Source: Lichenostomus cassidix (Eukaryota; Chordata; Aves; Passeriformes; Meliphagidae). Taken from it: 64,000 nucleotides of DNA. Below the pieces are notes generated by a model. That model was given only the letters and a program-made list of their open reading frames with translations. It was not told where the DNA came from and did no database searches. Shown here piece after piece: positions 23,140-35,381 of this stretch. The first letter of the stretch is position 1. Each line of letters begins with the position of its first letter. The position numbers and the translations under genes were made by a program. The stretch is from contig CM039196.1 of assembly GCA_008360975.2 (NCBI GenBank), forward strand, positions 7,916,263-7,980,262, written 5' to 3'.

Positions 23140-26100
23140 GAGCGGCATAGGCAGCCCCAGCCGCTCTGCCGCCGGCAGGAAGAAAGGATTTCACTGCCGG
23201 GGGCTCATTTTCCGTGCTCTGCAAAGGCCAGTGCAGTGCAGCCAGCGGAGCCCGACAGCTGCTGCCAGGTGAAACAGGCCCCCGCAAACGGATTGTCTGG
23301 GGGTTCCGAAGGGTCTCCGGCTCGTGGCTCTTGAGAGGACCCCGCTGACGGGTCCTGCCGCTGTGTTCGCAGGGTCTGTCCAAAAGGAAGGCTTCAAGCC
23401 TCAGGATCTTTCCCATCGTGACACAGGGACGCAGAAGGCGGCCCCCCTTCCGTCGAGGAAGGTGTGCTCGAAGGCACTGCCTTTCCCTCGGTGGAAGGCT
23501 GACGCAAAAAATCACGTCCGCCAGTCCCAGCAGAGACAAGGAGGACAGGCTTGGGGCGGGGGCAAAGGGGACACTGACTAAACCCACTTCTCGACATAGA
23601 CGTCTTGAAATTTTTCATTAACTTGGGGGCACACAAAATAGATTTTGGGGGGGGGTGACACAGCAGGAGTAAGTATTGCTCAGGTTATTCAGTCACACAT
23701 TATCTCTGACCAATATTTTCCCTGTCCGAAATCCAAGCACATCCTTCCCTGGGTCTTCTCTATTCAATTTAAACCCACTGATGCACATAAATGCCCTGGC
23801 GACCAGCCTGGAGGGAGCCCGCTGCTTCTCCGACCGTGTCGTCGGGAAAGCCCCTCCCGGGACCCCGGGGGCCGCGGGGCTGACCCCGCCGCCGCACTAG
23901 GTTTCGCCGCATTTCCCGCAAAGAAGCGAGTGAGCTTCCACCTGCAGCCGGTCAGTCCCGGCGGCGGAAAGCACCGGCGGAGAAAGGCTGCGAGGCGTGG
24001 GGATCCCCTGTCACCCCGCTGTTTCGAGCAGGAGCCACAGCACCCCGGGCCAAAGAGGCGCTGGCTTTCGGCACGACGCGCAGCCTCCCTCAGCCGGGCG
24101 GTAGCGGCCGTGCACAGCCTCCCATCCGCGCCCCGTCAACCCGCAGTCCCTGGACAGCCGGACAGGGACACGCAGAAGCCCCTGCCTTCGAGGGACAGGG
24201 TGGCCATCGCCATTTTAACCTGCTCCGAGCGGGCCCACAGCAGAGAGGCTGCGGGTGATCTTCCGCCACTCTGCGGAGCTGCGGGAAAAGGACATTGGGG
24301 AGGGCAGGGATTCACCTGGGCAGCCCCGGGCATGTCACCCAGCCTTCCTGCTGGTATCTTGGACACCTGCCCCGGAACCCAGAGCACCGCTCACAGACAA
24401 GGCAAAGAAACCCCATATTTTCTCTTCCAGATGGGACAAAGAAGTACTGATACGTTTTTGGGATCACTCAGTTCTGCAGCTGCAAGCTGAGTGCTGGTCA
24501 TCAGTCCCCGTCCAGTACCTTAAGCACAGCTCTACCTATCAATTCCAAAAGATCTCTGGACTTGAGCTAACACTTTAGGAGGATGGAATTTTATTTTAGA
24601 TTAAGTCATTCTTTCAGTATGAACCACAGTATCTCAGAGTGAAGAACAATAATTTTTCCTTCGGTTTCTTAAGGCACCAGATATAAGAAAATATGATCTA
24701 GTGTGAAGGTGGTTTTCTGACAAGAACGATCTAGACTGGGCAACTTTTCTATGCAGAAGTGCACAGAAAGCAGATTGGAGAGAAAAACAACATTCGGCAC
24801 TATTATTATTTTCCCTTCAAAGCATCTTTTAATGCAGCATCCCACTCAGCACCAGCCTCCCCAGAGCCGCTCCGCGCAGCATCCCCTCCCCGGTGGGGCC
24901 AGTGCCCTGGCACGCATCCGGTCAACCTCCGCTGCCGGAGCTCCGCTGCGGGGTCCCAACCAGGAGCGTGCTATGGGCAAAGCAGGAGCTGCCCCGACTG
25001 CGGGTTAGTGCTGAGGATGCTGAACCTCCCTTCCCCGGCCAGCTCCCATTGTACGTCCGCTCCACGCCTGCGCCCTACCCCACGCAGCCCCCGCCCCTGC
25101 CCTGCTGGGGACCGCCGGGCTCGGAGATCCTCGTTCTCCGTCACTGACACTCATATTCACTTGGTTCTGATGTTCCCCACATTCGGGACCGCACCTCCCC
25201 ACCTTCCCGTCCCGTCAGAACATGAGCTGCGGAGCTCACTCGCTCCCCCGCTGGGCTTTCGGGTGGCGCTGGGGAGGAAGCCGAAAAAGCCGCTATGTCA
25301 AATTGCCAGACTTGGGAGAGTTCTCAGGCTTTTCTCTCCTACCTACCCCTGCTCTCCCGGAGCACGGTGTCCCTTCAGCTCCAGCTACCGCTTCAAAAAT
25401 CACGAGTATCCCTACCTTTTCGAGTAAGGAGGAGGGAAGTTATGCCCTCCCAACTGAGAATTTACCCCTTAAAGAGCAAATCTATTCCGGCCGGCCGGTC
25501 GGATCACCCCTCCCTGCCCCTCGCCGAACTGTCCCTCCTGTTCTCCGGCGCCCGGCTTTAGCCCTGGGAATGGCAGATTTCCTAAGGGGCATCACGAAGC
25601 ACTTTTTCTCCCAGAGCCGAGACCAGGAGGTCCGAGGCTGCTGGGACTTCTCAAGCAAGATTTCAGTTAATTGCTCTCAATAAACAGCCTCCCATCTCAT
25701 GAGGGAAAACAGCGTCCATAGAGAAAGACAAATATTTTAATATTTGGAGCTATTTGCCCTGGAGACTGAAGTCTCTAAGCTCAAGGGAGAGCCGCTCTCA
25801 GCACCTTGGGTTTGTATTGCTGAGGAAATGCAGCACAATATAAATATAAATGTGTTTTGCTGTGCAGCTTTATAGAAAATTGCCTGCAGCTCGACAGTAA
25901 TCATCTGCACATCCGCACCCAGTGAAGGCAGAGGTAATGCGTTCAAAAGTATAATATTTGCAAGAGAGAGCAGATGGTGCTCCCTTGGGTGCAATTTCAG
26001 GAGAAGCCTCGCATTCTGTGCTTCTCTAGGTCTGTTTTAGCCTCACAGGTTTAAAGCTACAAGAGCTCTATTTTTTTTTTTTTTGCAATGGAGTCACAAG

Positions 26101-27956
26101 CACACCCAACGCTAGCCCAGTGTAAGATGCTGCTGGCACCAGTTATGTTCCCTTTTTGAACAACCAAGGAGGATATAAGTGGAATAGACGAGTGATTAAA
26201 CAAGTGCCTATACGATTATTTTAGCACACTACCCTCCCTGCGCCCACCGAAGCCAGTTACCGAGCTAGATGGGCTTGTAGTAGGATGGGAACTGCTGGGG
26301 ATGCATTAAGGTGTTTTTCCCCCACAGTGTCAGCAGCCGGACAGGGCTGGAAGCACTCTCACAAGCCGTATGGCAGCACGGTTAGAACACCCATAAGCAC
26401 AGAGGCCTCCGGCCGCCCTTGGTGCGGGAAAAGCACTCAGGGAGCCCGTGAGCGTCTCGCTTCCCTCTCTCGGGCAGGTACTGACTGGGTCGCTGCTGTG
26501 TTTTCTCGGCACAAGGAGGCACAACGATTCCGTTTTGCAGCCTTTCGGGCTCTTGAGCTACCGGGCTTTAAACTTGCCGCCTGGCCAGAGGAAGTCGGGT
26601 GAAGGCAGAGGAGGAATCGCCTTCTTAGCCGGCCCATCAGGCACAGGCGCTGCTCAGCGCAGCCCCGTCCCTGGGCGTCCGCCCTGCGGCCAAGCATCGC
26701 CGCGCCCAGCCGGCGAGGAGCTCTCCCATGGAAGACTCGCCGCGCCCAGGGCTCCTGCTGGGGGCCGGGCTCTGCCCGCAGCCGGGGGCTCCGCCGGGGC
26801 CGGGGACAGGCTGGCGCGGGGCCGGCGCACGCCGTGGGACCTCCCCGATCCCTCCACGCCCCGCTGCGGCGGGCGAGGCTGAATAAAGGGACGCCGATCG
26901 TGCCCGGCGGAGAGGGGTGGGGGCAGAGCGAGCCGTGAGCACAGTTTCGCTACGGGAATGAGGGTCTGCTGCCACCACCGAAGGATCGGCGTTAGCAGCG
27001 GCTGGCACGCAAATACGTGGTACCAGGGATCGCAGAAAACGCTCCTGTGCGAGAGCATCTTTCCGCTAGACATGAAAGAATATCGGCAGGCGGCGGATGC
27101 TGAGAAATCCAAATTACGCTGCCGGGCAGATATGCAGAAAAAAAAAAATTCTACGTTCTTTTGGCACATGAACAAAGCCCTCGCAATAACTGCGCCAGCA
27201 GGAAGGGGAGCTGGACTCGCCAGCTTGTTGTCCCCACTTGAGGACGGCTGATGGAGCGCGCCGTGGGTGACCCACGCAGCCAGCGGGAAGTGCATCCCTG
27301 CAGGATGGCTGGGAGAAGCCTCCCAGCAGCTCGCAAACCGATACCGGTGTCGGTAAGAGATGGCAGCTCGGCTTTCACCCTCATGCCAAAGGGAATCCCC
27401 GGCGGATGGCACACGATCTACTCCAGGAGAAGAGGTCCAGCAAGAGCCGAGGAGAGCCAGGTGAGCTACATTAGGGAGAAGAGGTGTTCATGTAGCTATC
27501 GCTGACGCGCGACCTTTTCTAGCTAGGAACAGATCGTTTCGTTTTAGCTTTTACTGTCGAAATCTTGCGAAATGCAATGCGTTTTGTCGTACATGACGGG
27601 ACCAAGAGAGCTCCCTGTTAAAGGATCCTTTTGTGCCTTTTCTTCCCCCACCGAGCGGAAACCGGTATTTAATTTTACAATACAGGTAATTGCCTTAAAT
27701 GTATACTGTAAGCAAACAGACTTCATCCTTGGCCGCACTTCATCGATCCCAAAGAAAAACAGTAAACAGAAACGCCTGAAGCACCGCTTCAGAGCTTACG
27801 CTAATGTTTTAAACTTCCCTTTCGAATAACCGAGCAGTACATGACTTGGCAGAGCGCACCTAAGGAGGCACGGCCGCACGGGCGGTCCTGCAGCAGCTGA
27901 TCGCCTTAGCAGTGTAACGCGGGGGAAGCGGATGTTATTTGTTTCCCCCCAAAGAG

Positions 27957-27963
27957 TATAAAT
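27957..27963 (+). promoter_or_regulatory. candidate TATA box (plus strand)
   Basis: TATAAAT preceded by GC-rich DNA and followed about 30 bases on by a GC-rich segment. It would drive rightward transcription, towards and across the minus-strand TATA box at 28,170-28,177. Tentative. Confidence 0.25.
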
Positions 27964-28169
27964 CTGCGGCGATCAAAGCTGCGCTGCTGAAACCCTGCCG
28001 GGCTGCCAAAGGCACCCGGTGCGCAGGCAGCCGGCAGGAGCAGCGCAGAAAGCGGAGGAGCAGCGCTGACTAGCGGCCGCCGCTCCCGGCTCCGGCAGCG
28101 AGAGAACGAGAAACGCGCCTGCCCCTTTCTCCTCAGAACGGCTCTGCTCGCACCTACCCCCCCCCCCGG

Positions 28170-28177
28170 CTTTTATA
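28170..28177 (-). promoter_or_regulatory. candidate TATA box (minus strand)
   Basis: Read on the minus strand the sequence is CTGTATAAAAGCCGGGGG, a consensus TATAAAAG flanked by GC-rich DNA. A start site would be expected about 25-30 bases on, near 28,140-28,147, with transcription running left through the CpG-rich blocks at 28.1 to 26.4 kb. No coding exon is recognisable downstream, so any product would be non-coding or unrecognised. Confidence 0.35.
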
Positions 28178-28199
28178 CAGCCCATCCACAGGGCTGTTC

Positions 28200-31100
28200 C
28201 TTAGGCAGGACAGAGTAGCCACATGCATGTAAGCGCACAGAAGAGAAGCTCTCGTGTAGGGGCTCTTTGCGGGCACCGGCCAAGCCAGGCAGTCCGACCC
28301 TTCCAGCCTGCGGTGGCCCAGCAGGCAGAGATGGGGCAGTGAAGGCATCAGCAGAAGATAAATAACAAAAACAGAAGGAAAAAAAATTACAAAAAGTGGA
28401 AGAAAAATAATTGCATCTTATGTTCAACTTTGATTCACTCAGATTCACCCCACACACTCCAATTTTCAGTGCAGCACACACTTGTACTATTAATGAGTAA
28501 TCTCAGAAAACGAAGCTTTGGTGAATAAATACATAACCCTCACGAAGATCAAGCAAAGAGCCTGAGATCCGAGCCAAAGCTTGACAGTCCTCCAGCCAGC
28601 CAAAGCCAGCACCCACACGCTATTTTTTAATATTAAAGAAACCAAACCAAACAAACCCCCCCCCCCAAAAAAAACCATAGGAACTAATCAGGTAGCTTTA
28701 CAGCTTGCACACATTCTGATTAATTTGTAATGTGTTTTGTAAGGGTTTGGTACCCTTGAGATGCCATACAGCTTCTAACAGTTCTTATCCTAATGAAGCA
28801 GGACACCATTTTCCCAAAGGATTGGAAACAGATGAATCCCTCACAGAACAGCAGCTTGAATCAGTATCAGAGCTGTCAAAGGATTTCACTGTGAATTTTA
28901 TGCTAATTTAGAATTAGCACAATACCAAATATAGTAAAAAGGTTTATAATTAGTTCAATTTGATGCAACTTAAAGAGAAAGAAGCATTGAATAGTGCAGC
29001 TGCTGAAGTCTACTTTTCAAGGTGTTCACTATATTCCCTTCTTGTTCATACACACCCAAAGTAAACCAGTAGCAACTTCATAGGAATTGGTTGACCATGC
29101 CTCAATCAATTCCCACACATTATTAAAATAACAGCAGATTTGATTTAGGAAACAGATGAGAAGGAGCTAATGCTGGTGCTCCATCTTTTGCATAGGGAGT
29201 AAAAAGAAATTATTAGGTGTAAATACTGCACGTCACTGAAGAATTGTATAAGCATGGGAGCACTAAGATGCTTAGAATGTCCCTGGAAGGAAGGGAAGAA
29301 GTATGAAATATTTATTCCTTTAGAGTCCTAAGGTTTTGGGGTTTTTTTAATACTTAAAGTTTATTACTGTTTGTGACCTGCATGCATAATAAACCCTAAG
29401 GTAAAGTTCGAATCACCTTGTGTTTCCTATGCAACTCCAGACTGGTAAGGTTGAACAGTTTATTCCTCTCTGAGGAAGAAAACCATCCCCTGTGCTTTCT
29501 TCCCCTGTGCCACAGGATAGAACCAAGTACAATGAAGAGGAAAGCAGTTCCTTAGCTTTGAGTATTCCTGTTTAGGTGTAACTTTTTTTTTTCTTCCTTA
29601 AAAAGTTTAATGACACAACCACAGGTTCTGGCTCGTAACACCAAAAACATGGGTTCCTGAAAGGCAACTGATGAAACAGCCACGTTATAAAGCAATTAAC
29701 TATCAAACATTCTTGACTGGTTGCCCAGGGCTGGATTACAGGAGATGTTTCTGAAGAGAAAATTGCAAAACCAAAAGGGCACAGATGTGAACTCAAAACT
29801 AGGAAAGAGGGGCATCAGCTTCAGACACCCCACATACACAAATCTTTGATAGGCTCTCAGCCAGTTCCCAGTAGGCAGCAGGGAATTTAAACAAACAGGC
29901 AGCAAGGATGCCAAACAGGGAGTCAGACACCAGCAGGATGCTGCTGCAGTAAGGAGATACTGCTACACTTCAGCCTCTGTCTAGGACAGGTGTGAAATGT
30001 GGTGCATCTACAGTACCAGCTACTGCTTCACCGCTGGGGAAGGGAGGCAGAAAAGAGAGAAGATTCAGCAAAACTAACAGGCTTAAAAATACTGCTGAGT
30101 AAGAGCCCTTGTTACAAGCCTGTTTTGATTCTATTTTTTTTTCTCTTTAAAAAGATAGGCTAATTTAACCTCGTAAGAACAGATATATCCAATTAGTATT
30201 CCCAAACACAATAAATTAAATTATGGTTAGTTATACCATTTAAATACAAACATTGCTTTATATTTAGCCTCGACATTCAAAATGAAGAACCAATGAGCAG
30301 CACATCCCTTCCAGCACATTGGAAGAACTAAAACCAGGTCTCATTCATCCTGACTGAGAAGTCAAAACATGTGGCAAGTGTTCATATACTAAGCAGTTGC
30401 ACAGAGCTTTAAAAAGCTTCCAGAAATAGAGTAAAAATGTCTGTAGGCACACACCTCCAAAATTAACATATCTAAGGAACTCTTTGTCATTTCACATTGA
30501 ACTAGATATATACATATGTGTAAAATCCACTATTTGACAGATTGCTTTCAAGACAGAGTAGCCTTTAGCAACTATTCCCACTGAGAACAATTATAAATAC
30601 AGATCCCTCTAATTCTTTCCCAAAAACCTTTCTGGTTTATTAAAGGAAGAGTACAAAGCAACATTGGCACACCTTTTCAGAGAGTTCCTGTAATAGTAAG
30701 AAAGAAATGGGAAAACATCTGCCAGTTATTTGAAAGAATTATTTCCTGCTAGCATCAGAAGTCAAAACAAACAGTTCTCACTTAACCTTGAATAATATAG
30801 AGATTTTTGACAGGAGAATTTAGCACATTAAAGTAAAGGAAAACAAAGAAACAAAACAGCATTCCCAACCTTTATATCTACATCTCTCAGTATCTCATGT
30901 TTTACCCTAGAGTCCCAACATCTTGAGGTAGATGATAAAATCATATGGAAAACAAACCACCACTCAGCAATACAAAACCTGAGATTCTCTAAGTCTCTAG
31001 TACTCACCCGTGGAGCCAGGACTGGAAAGCTGAATTATGAGCAGACAAAGTAAATAAAAACACCTGAATCACACTCTGAAATCTCAGTACTTGCACATGA

Positions 31101-33280
31101 GCTTAGGCCAGCATTATTCACAGCTATAATTTTTGCACTTCCTATGTTAGCATGACTTTTGTAGCCAGAATTTAGCATGACAGGAGTACCAACAGTTCTT
31201 TAAGTATTATTTTAGACCTTTCCAGTAAGATGTACTTCAACTGGCCTTATTTGAGAGTCCTTCAGAACAACATTCGTAGTGATAAAAATTGGAGAAAAAC
31301 CCCACAACCAAACAAACTCCCCTCCAACTATTGTGACACATACCCAAGTGAAATATTAAGGCCAAGTGACTTTTACACTTTGGTCAGAATCAGGAGCGGA
31401 CAAAACTCAGTTCACAGGAATATTGTTAAACATGTCTTTAATGGCTTTCATGGGTATATTTGTGTGTGGCAGCTTGGTTTTTTAGGAACAAAAGGTATAA
31501 ATATTCTTTGAAACTGAGAACATATTAGAAAGTAAGCAATAAGGACTCAAAGTCAGTTTTTTCGCGGCCTCACCCAAATCAATTCGGCTCAAATCCAGAA
31601 CAGAAAGTCAAAGGTCCAAGCATAATAAATAAGACTGAAAACCACCTTTGCTAGGGACAGAAACATGCAGGCACAATCATTGGGTGGGGATGGCACCTGG
31701 CACAGAGACCAACAGGAGTCCAACAGCTCTACCCCTTCTCTGCCAATTTAGTATTCCACAGGTGCACAAACTAAGCCCATATGGTGTAGGCACAAAGCAT
31801 TTCAGGGACAGAGAACACATTGCCAAGATCATTTCTTCCTCCTGTCAAATGCTATCACACTTTTTGTGTTTATGTATAGACCACCTTCAAAAGAAAAAAC
31901 ATCCTTCTTAATAAAGGAAAAGAAAAGCTTGTTTATGCAGGCTTGGTTTGTTTTTAAATAGTTGTCCTTCATAGCTACAACCTCAACACCAATTAGTCAG
32001 GAGTAGCAGTGAACCTGAAATGTTAATCACATGAAAGTTTACTTCTAATACAAAACAGCAAAGCCAGTCTACTTAATCTTCAAAATGCCCGCAATCCTTA
32101 AATATACACATGCAACTAAAATTAATAAAAAAACATTCTTACCTTTTTCTTTGAAGAGAAGTAACGAGGTATACAAAACTGCTGTTACCCTTGCTCCATA
32201 GGGTATGAGGGATCTTCCCTAGTAGGAAATCCTTAAGTAAAACCTGGAGCTAGCCTGGGCAGCACTCCTGCACGAGGTGCACAGAGCACCCAGGGGACTT
32301 GTAAAGCTGAACTCAACTGCCTGCTGCACCTTCTCAACATAACACCAACACTACAGCTCTGACTGGAGCTGCAGGAGCAGTAAATCAGTTCCCTGCTTCC
32401 TTAACTGATTGACTAATGAGCACCATAATTAGTAAATGATTTACACATGGAAACAAGAACACCTGAATGTTCTGACAATTTCTCACATTTTCATTGAAAA
32501 GTGAGCTTTTCAATTTGAAACAAAATCACAAATATATGGTATTTTGAATTTTAATCAGCATTTTCAGTAACACTGTGTAAAAAACGCACTGAAGAATTAA
32601 TTTCTTTTTTCACAGAGGAACACAGAAATTAACTTGCTCAATGAAGATTCCTTGCTAGCACTCCAGTGCATACCCCTGTCAGAAATCCATGACCAAACCA
32701 TTGTCTCAGATTTTTTTTGCTCTTCTGCATTCACACATAAAAAAACCCCACATAGGTATATGCCTCACTATTTATTCACCTGGATTGTCATACTGATCTT
32801 GCAGAGTGACACAGAAGTATGCCAAATTCAACTGTTCCTTTGCACCATAAGAAACTTTACAAAATTCTAATATTAATTAAACAAGCAGCAGTTTTCTGCA
32901 CCTGTTCATAGAGCAGAGCAGCCTTACTAACGGACAATTAGCCGTACCACCATTACCAGAACATCAGAATTTCCTAGATGAAGTGAAAATATTAAAATTT
33001 TGTCTTCTTACTCCAACATACACAATATTTTCAAGTCTTCCAATACAACATAGAATGAAACTCTCAGAAGACATTGGAAGCAATTTTCAAATGGATACTT
33101 TTTTAAACTCAAAGACTGAATAGCTGACTGCAAGTCACTCAAAAGACACCATATTTCAGAACTATTTTTCCTTTTCTAGACTCAATCCATCTCCTCATCA
33201 ATAACATTCTTTCACTAGGAAGTAGAAATCAATTTCCAAATATTTAATTATAGTTGGAAAAAGATTACAAAATACAAAGT
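28200..33280. other. AT-rich intergenic DNA, no gene seen
   Basis: No frame with family resemblance and no CpG island. A C-run followed by an A-run sits at about 28,659-28,675. The stretch ends at the presumed 3' end of SDF2L1. Confidence 0.6.
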
Positions 33281-33286
33281 TTTATT
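33281..33286 (-). terminator. SDF2L1 polyadenylation signal candidate
   Basis: TTTATT on the plus strand, i.e. AATAAA on the minus strand, about 340 bases downstream of the SDF2L1 stop codon. It would give a 3' UTR of ordinary length. Confidence 0.5.
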
Positions 33287-33624
33287 GTACTTGAGACCAG
33301 AGAAAAGTATTACTTTCATTTTTTCATTTCCTTCAAATTCAAGAAAAAGCAGCAAGCAAACAAACGACAACAAAAACTAACAGATGTATGAACTAGTTTC
33401 ACCAATAAAGCTTGGAAATTCAAAAAGGATTTCACCAAATAAATGTCAGTGGCTGAACCTGGTAGAAGCCATTCCCCACAGAAGTGCTGCATTCCTAGAA
33501 CGAACTAATGCCCTTCAGTAATACAGAAAGTCAGTCACTCAGGCAAGGCAGGACTTAGAAGAGACTAAGGATTAGCATCTCCGAACATTGGAGCCAAACG
33601 AAGCATTTTGGATCCTACGTCAAT

Positions 33625-33903
33625 TCAGAGCTCATCATGTTTTGCAGGGTCCAGACTGGGTTTGATGAAGACTCCCTCCATGGCTTTCCAATAGTTGTGG
33701 TGGTTGGCAGCAGGCATGCCATGAACTTCCCGCTGGCCTCTAATGGGGTGGCCGTACTGCTCCCCAGTGATGGACAGGAACACCTCAGTCCCCACGTGCT
33801 TGAAGCGCACGGCATCCTCCCGCTCCCAGTAAGTCCCACTGCATTGCACAATCCAGAAATCCAGGTCATCTCCTTCGCCATCATCACCAAAGGCACTTAC
33901 TTC
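33625..33903 (-). CDS. SDF2L1: SDF2L1 last coding exon
   Basis: Starts in phase 0 with GAA (Glu) after TCTAACAG and codes for EVSAFGDDGEGDDLDFW, the last MIR motif and the tail DPAKHDEL, then TGA at 33,625-33,627. It is 92 codons plus stop and intact. Confidence 0.94.
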   Translation of the reverse strand, partial: EVSAFGDDGEGDDLDFWIVQCSGTYWEREDAVRFKHVGTEVFLSITGEQYGHPIRGQREVHGMPAANHHNYWKAMEGVFIKPSLDPAKHDEL

Positions 33904-35342
33904 CTGTTAGAGACACAAGCTTCCTGAAGTGAAAGTGTAAACAAAAACCTCCAGGACACACAAATATCAACCACACACTCAGCAGGGTTTAAAGGCAAGG
34001 ATGGGGAAAGCAAAAGCACTGTTACTTTGCTTTGTCAACAGTTACCAAGTCCAGAAGCAGTAAGGTTCTATCACTACAACCTGAACACAAAGTGCCAACA
34101 AGCTCCAACCTGTAATCTGAGCAAAAACAGCTAAAAAAACCCCAAACAAAACAAAACCCCACAACGAGAGCTGAACATTCTTACATAAATCACAATATAT
34201 GAAGTGTCTACACTGAAAAATTAAACCTGGGGAAAGGCTTTAGAGTCAATCTTTCTCTTAAATAATTCTTCTGAAATGTTATTTTTCCATCCCTTCTTTT
34301 AATAATCACCTTATGTAGACACCCTACACAAAGCTGGACAGTATTGTTTCAACTATTTTACTCATGGTGAAAGACAAGCTTTTTCCACAGAGTCAGATCT
34401 TTCAAGTTTGAATGTAACACCTATCCACACAGCCTGATGGAAGACTGATGTGACTGCTAATATAGATATTGCAGCAACTGCAGTATTTAAGAGACATTTT
34501 CAATCTTGGAGAAGCATTTGTTCAAGGACAAGACTGGGGCTGAATTACAGCTAGAAATTACACTCTTCTAGATATGTACAAGATTATAAATAAATACAAT
34601 TGCAAGAGCAGATTCAGTTTTCCTGTGAATGAAGGACACATCAATAAGAATAGTGAAATGAAATAAGGATAGCAAGAAAGTGACTGAGACTAATAGACTG
34701 GATCACCAAGGAACTTGGACATAGGAATACTTAGTGATGTAACACATGATTAGTTGCCTTGCTCAACAGCAATCTTCAATGTTGAAGAAGGTGTCCTGAC
34801 CTTGAAAACACCAAACATTTCAGAACAGTCTTCCCAGTAGCAATGGTGCAGGACAAAAGAAAAAAAAGAAAAAAATAAAAATAAAAAAAAAGCATGCAAA
34901 AAGCAGATTTGTTAAAACTACTGTGAAATACCAACACTGGCACATATTAAACTTTACCTCTGTCAAGAACTGAAATACGTCATTTCAAAATGCAGAAAAG
35001 CATATACTTGAATCTGGATATGCACAGAGATACTGCTTCTGGCAGCTGGTTCAAGCCTGATTCTCCAAAAACATGAGTAACTGGAGAGACCATTGTCAAT
35101 AGCATGCACTGTTTATACAAAAGCTTGAGATTTAAACCGACTCACTTGGTTATTGGAGAGTGGTGATGGGAAGTGATGAGTGTGTAGATTTTTCCCTGTG
35201 TTCACGTGGGTAAGTCGTATGGCTTGCCCACATTTCACTGGTGTCCCACGCTGGCAACTGCTGTCACTCTTCCCACGGATCCGCCAGTAGCTGTTGGCAT
35301 CATCTGAAGCTTCAACTCCTGTCACTGACTGCTGCCCACTTC
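33625..35342 (-). CDS. SDF2L1: stromal cell-derived factor 2-like 1 (partial: last two coding exons)
   Basis: Two minus-strand exons join in frame: 35,146-35,342 and 33,625-33,903, with intron 33,904-35,145 (GTGAGT donor, CTAACAG acceptor). They encode 158 residues made of MIR motifs: GSGQQSVTGVEASDDANSYW, then RLTHVNTGKNLHTHHFPSP, DDLDFW and FLSITGEQYGHPIRGQREVH. They end in the ER-retrieval signal HDEL and a TGA stop. This matches the C-terminal two thirds of vertebrate SDF2L1 (about 221 aa in human). SDF2L1 is an ER-luminal, stress-induced partner of the DNAJB11 (ERdj3) co-chaperone. The first exon (about 63 residues with the signal peptide) is expected at higher coordinates and was not found. 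HDEL and the spacing favour SDF2L1 over its paralogue SDF2. Confidence 0.93.
33904..35145 (-). other. SDF2L1 last intron
   Basis: An intron of 1.24 kb with canonical GT/AG ends on the minus strand. It contains an A-rich simple tract near 34,858-34,893 and nothing recognisable besides. Confidence 0.85.
35146..35342 (-). CDS. SDF2L1: SDF2L1 penultimate coding exon
   Basis: 197 bases between acceptor CAAACAG and donor GTGAGT. The first two bases complete a split Gly codon, so the upstream exon must end in phase 1 with a G. Codes from the residue before SGQQSVTGVEASDD to PSPLSNNQ. All conserved MIR positions visible in human SDF2L1 are kept. An in-frame ATG lies 15 to 25 bases upstream at 35,365-35,367, but starting there would remove the signal peptide and run through the acceptor. 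Confidence 0.93.
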
Positions 35343-35348
35343 CTGTTT

Positions 35349-35381
35349 GAATAGAATTAAATGACAAGAATAGAATTAAAT
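35349..35381. repeat. 19-bp spaced direct repeat next to SDF2L1 exon
   Basis: GAATAGAATTAAAT occurs at 35,349-35,362 and again at 35,368-35,381, a local tandem duplication immediately upstream of the splice acceptor of the penultimate SDF2L1 exon, covering the likely branch-point zone. Confidence 0.85.

Larger units (their letters stand above)
22970..28180. other. cluster of GC/CpG-rich patches without a recognised gene
   Basis: Successive CpG-rich blocks lie at about 22,970-23,480, 23,800-24,290, 24,850-25,560, 26,390-27,000 and 27,840-28,170, separated by ordinary AT-rich DNA. I looked for known domains in the longest frames (plus 23,645-24,490 and 24,759-25,427; minus 26,654-27,412) and saw none. 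Their translations are Pro/Arg/Ala/Ser-rich, as composition predicts. The density of CpG islands suggests one or more promoters, possibly of long non-coding RNA, but no transcript can be assigned. Confidence 0.5.

Noticed and set aside
23645..25427. Plus-strand frames of 281 and 222 codons
   Set aside because: They cross GC-rich and AT-rich parts with no consistent codon bias and match no family I know. Possible lncRNA sequence, not a supported protein.
26654..27412. 252-codon minus-strand frame
   Set aside because: Low-complexity Pro/Ala/Arg in one half and unrelated sequence in the other; no domain.
33615..33896. 93-codon minus-strand frame overlapping the last SDF2L1 exon
   Set aside because: It is a shifted-frame shadow; the frame ending in HDEL is the one conserved in SDF2L1.
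35365..35367. In-frame ATG upstream of SDF2L1 exon 2 as the start codon
   Set aside because: Using it requires reading through a good splice acceptor and gives a protein without the ER signal peptide, which is at odds with the HDEL ending.
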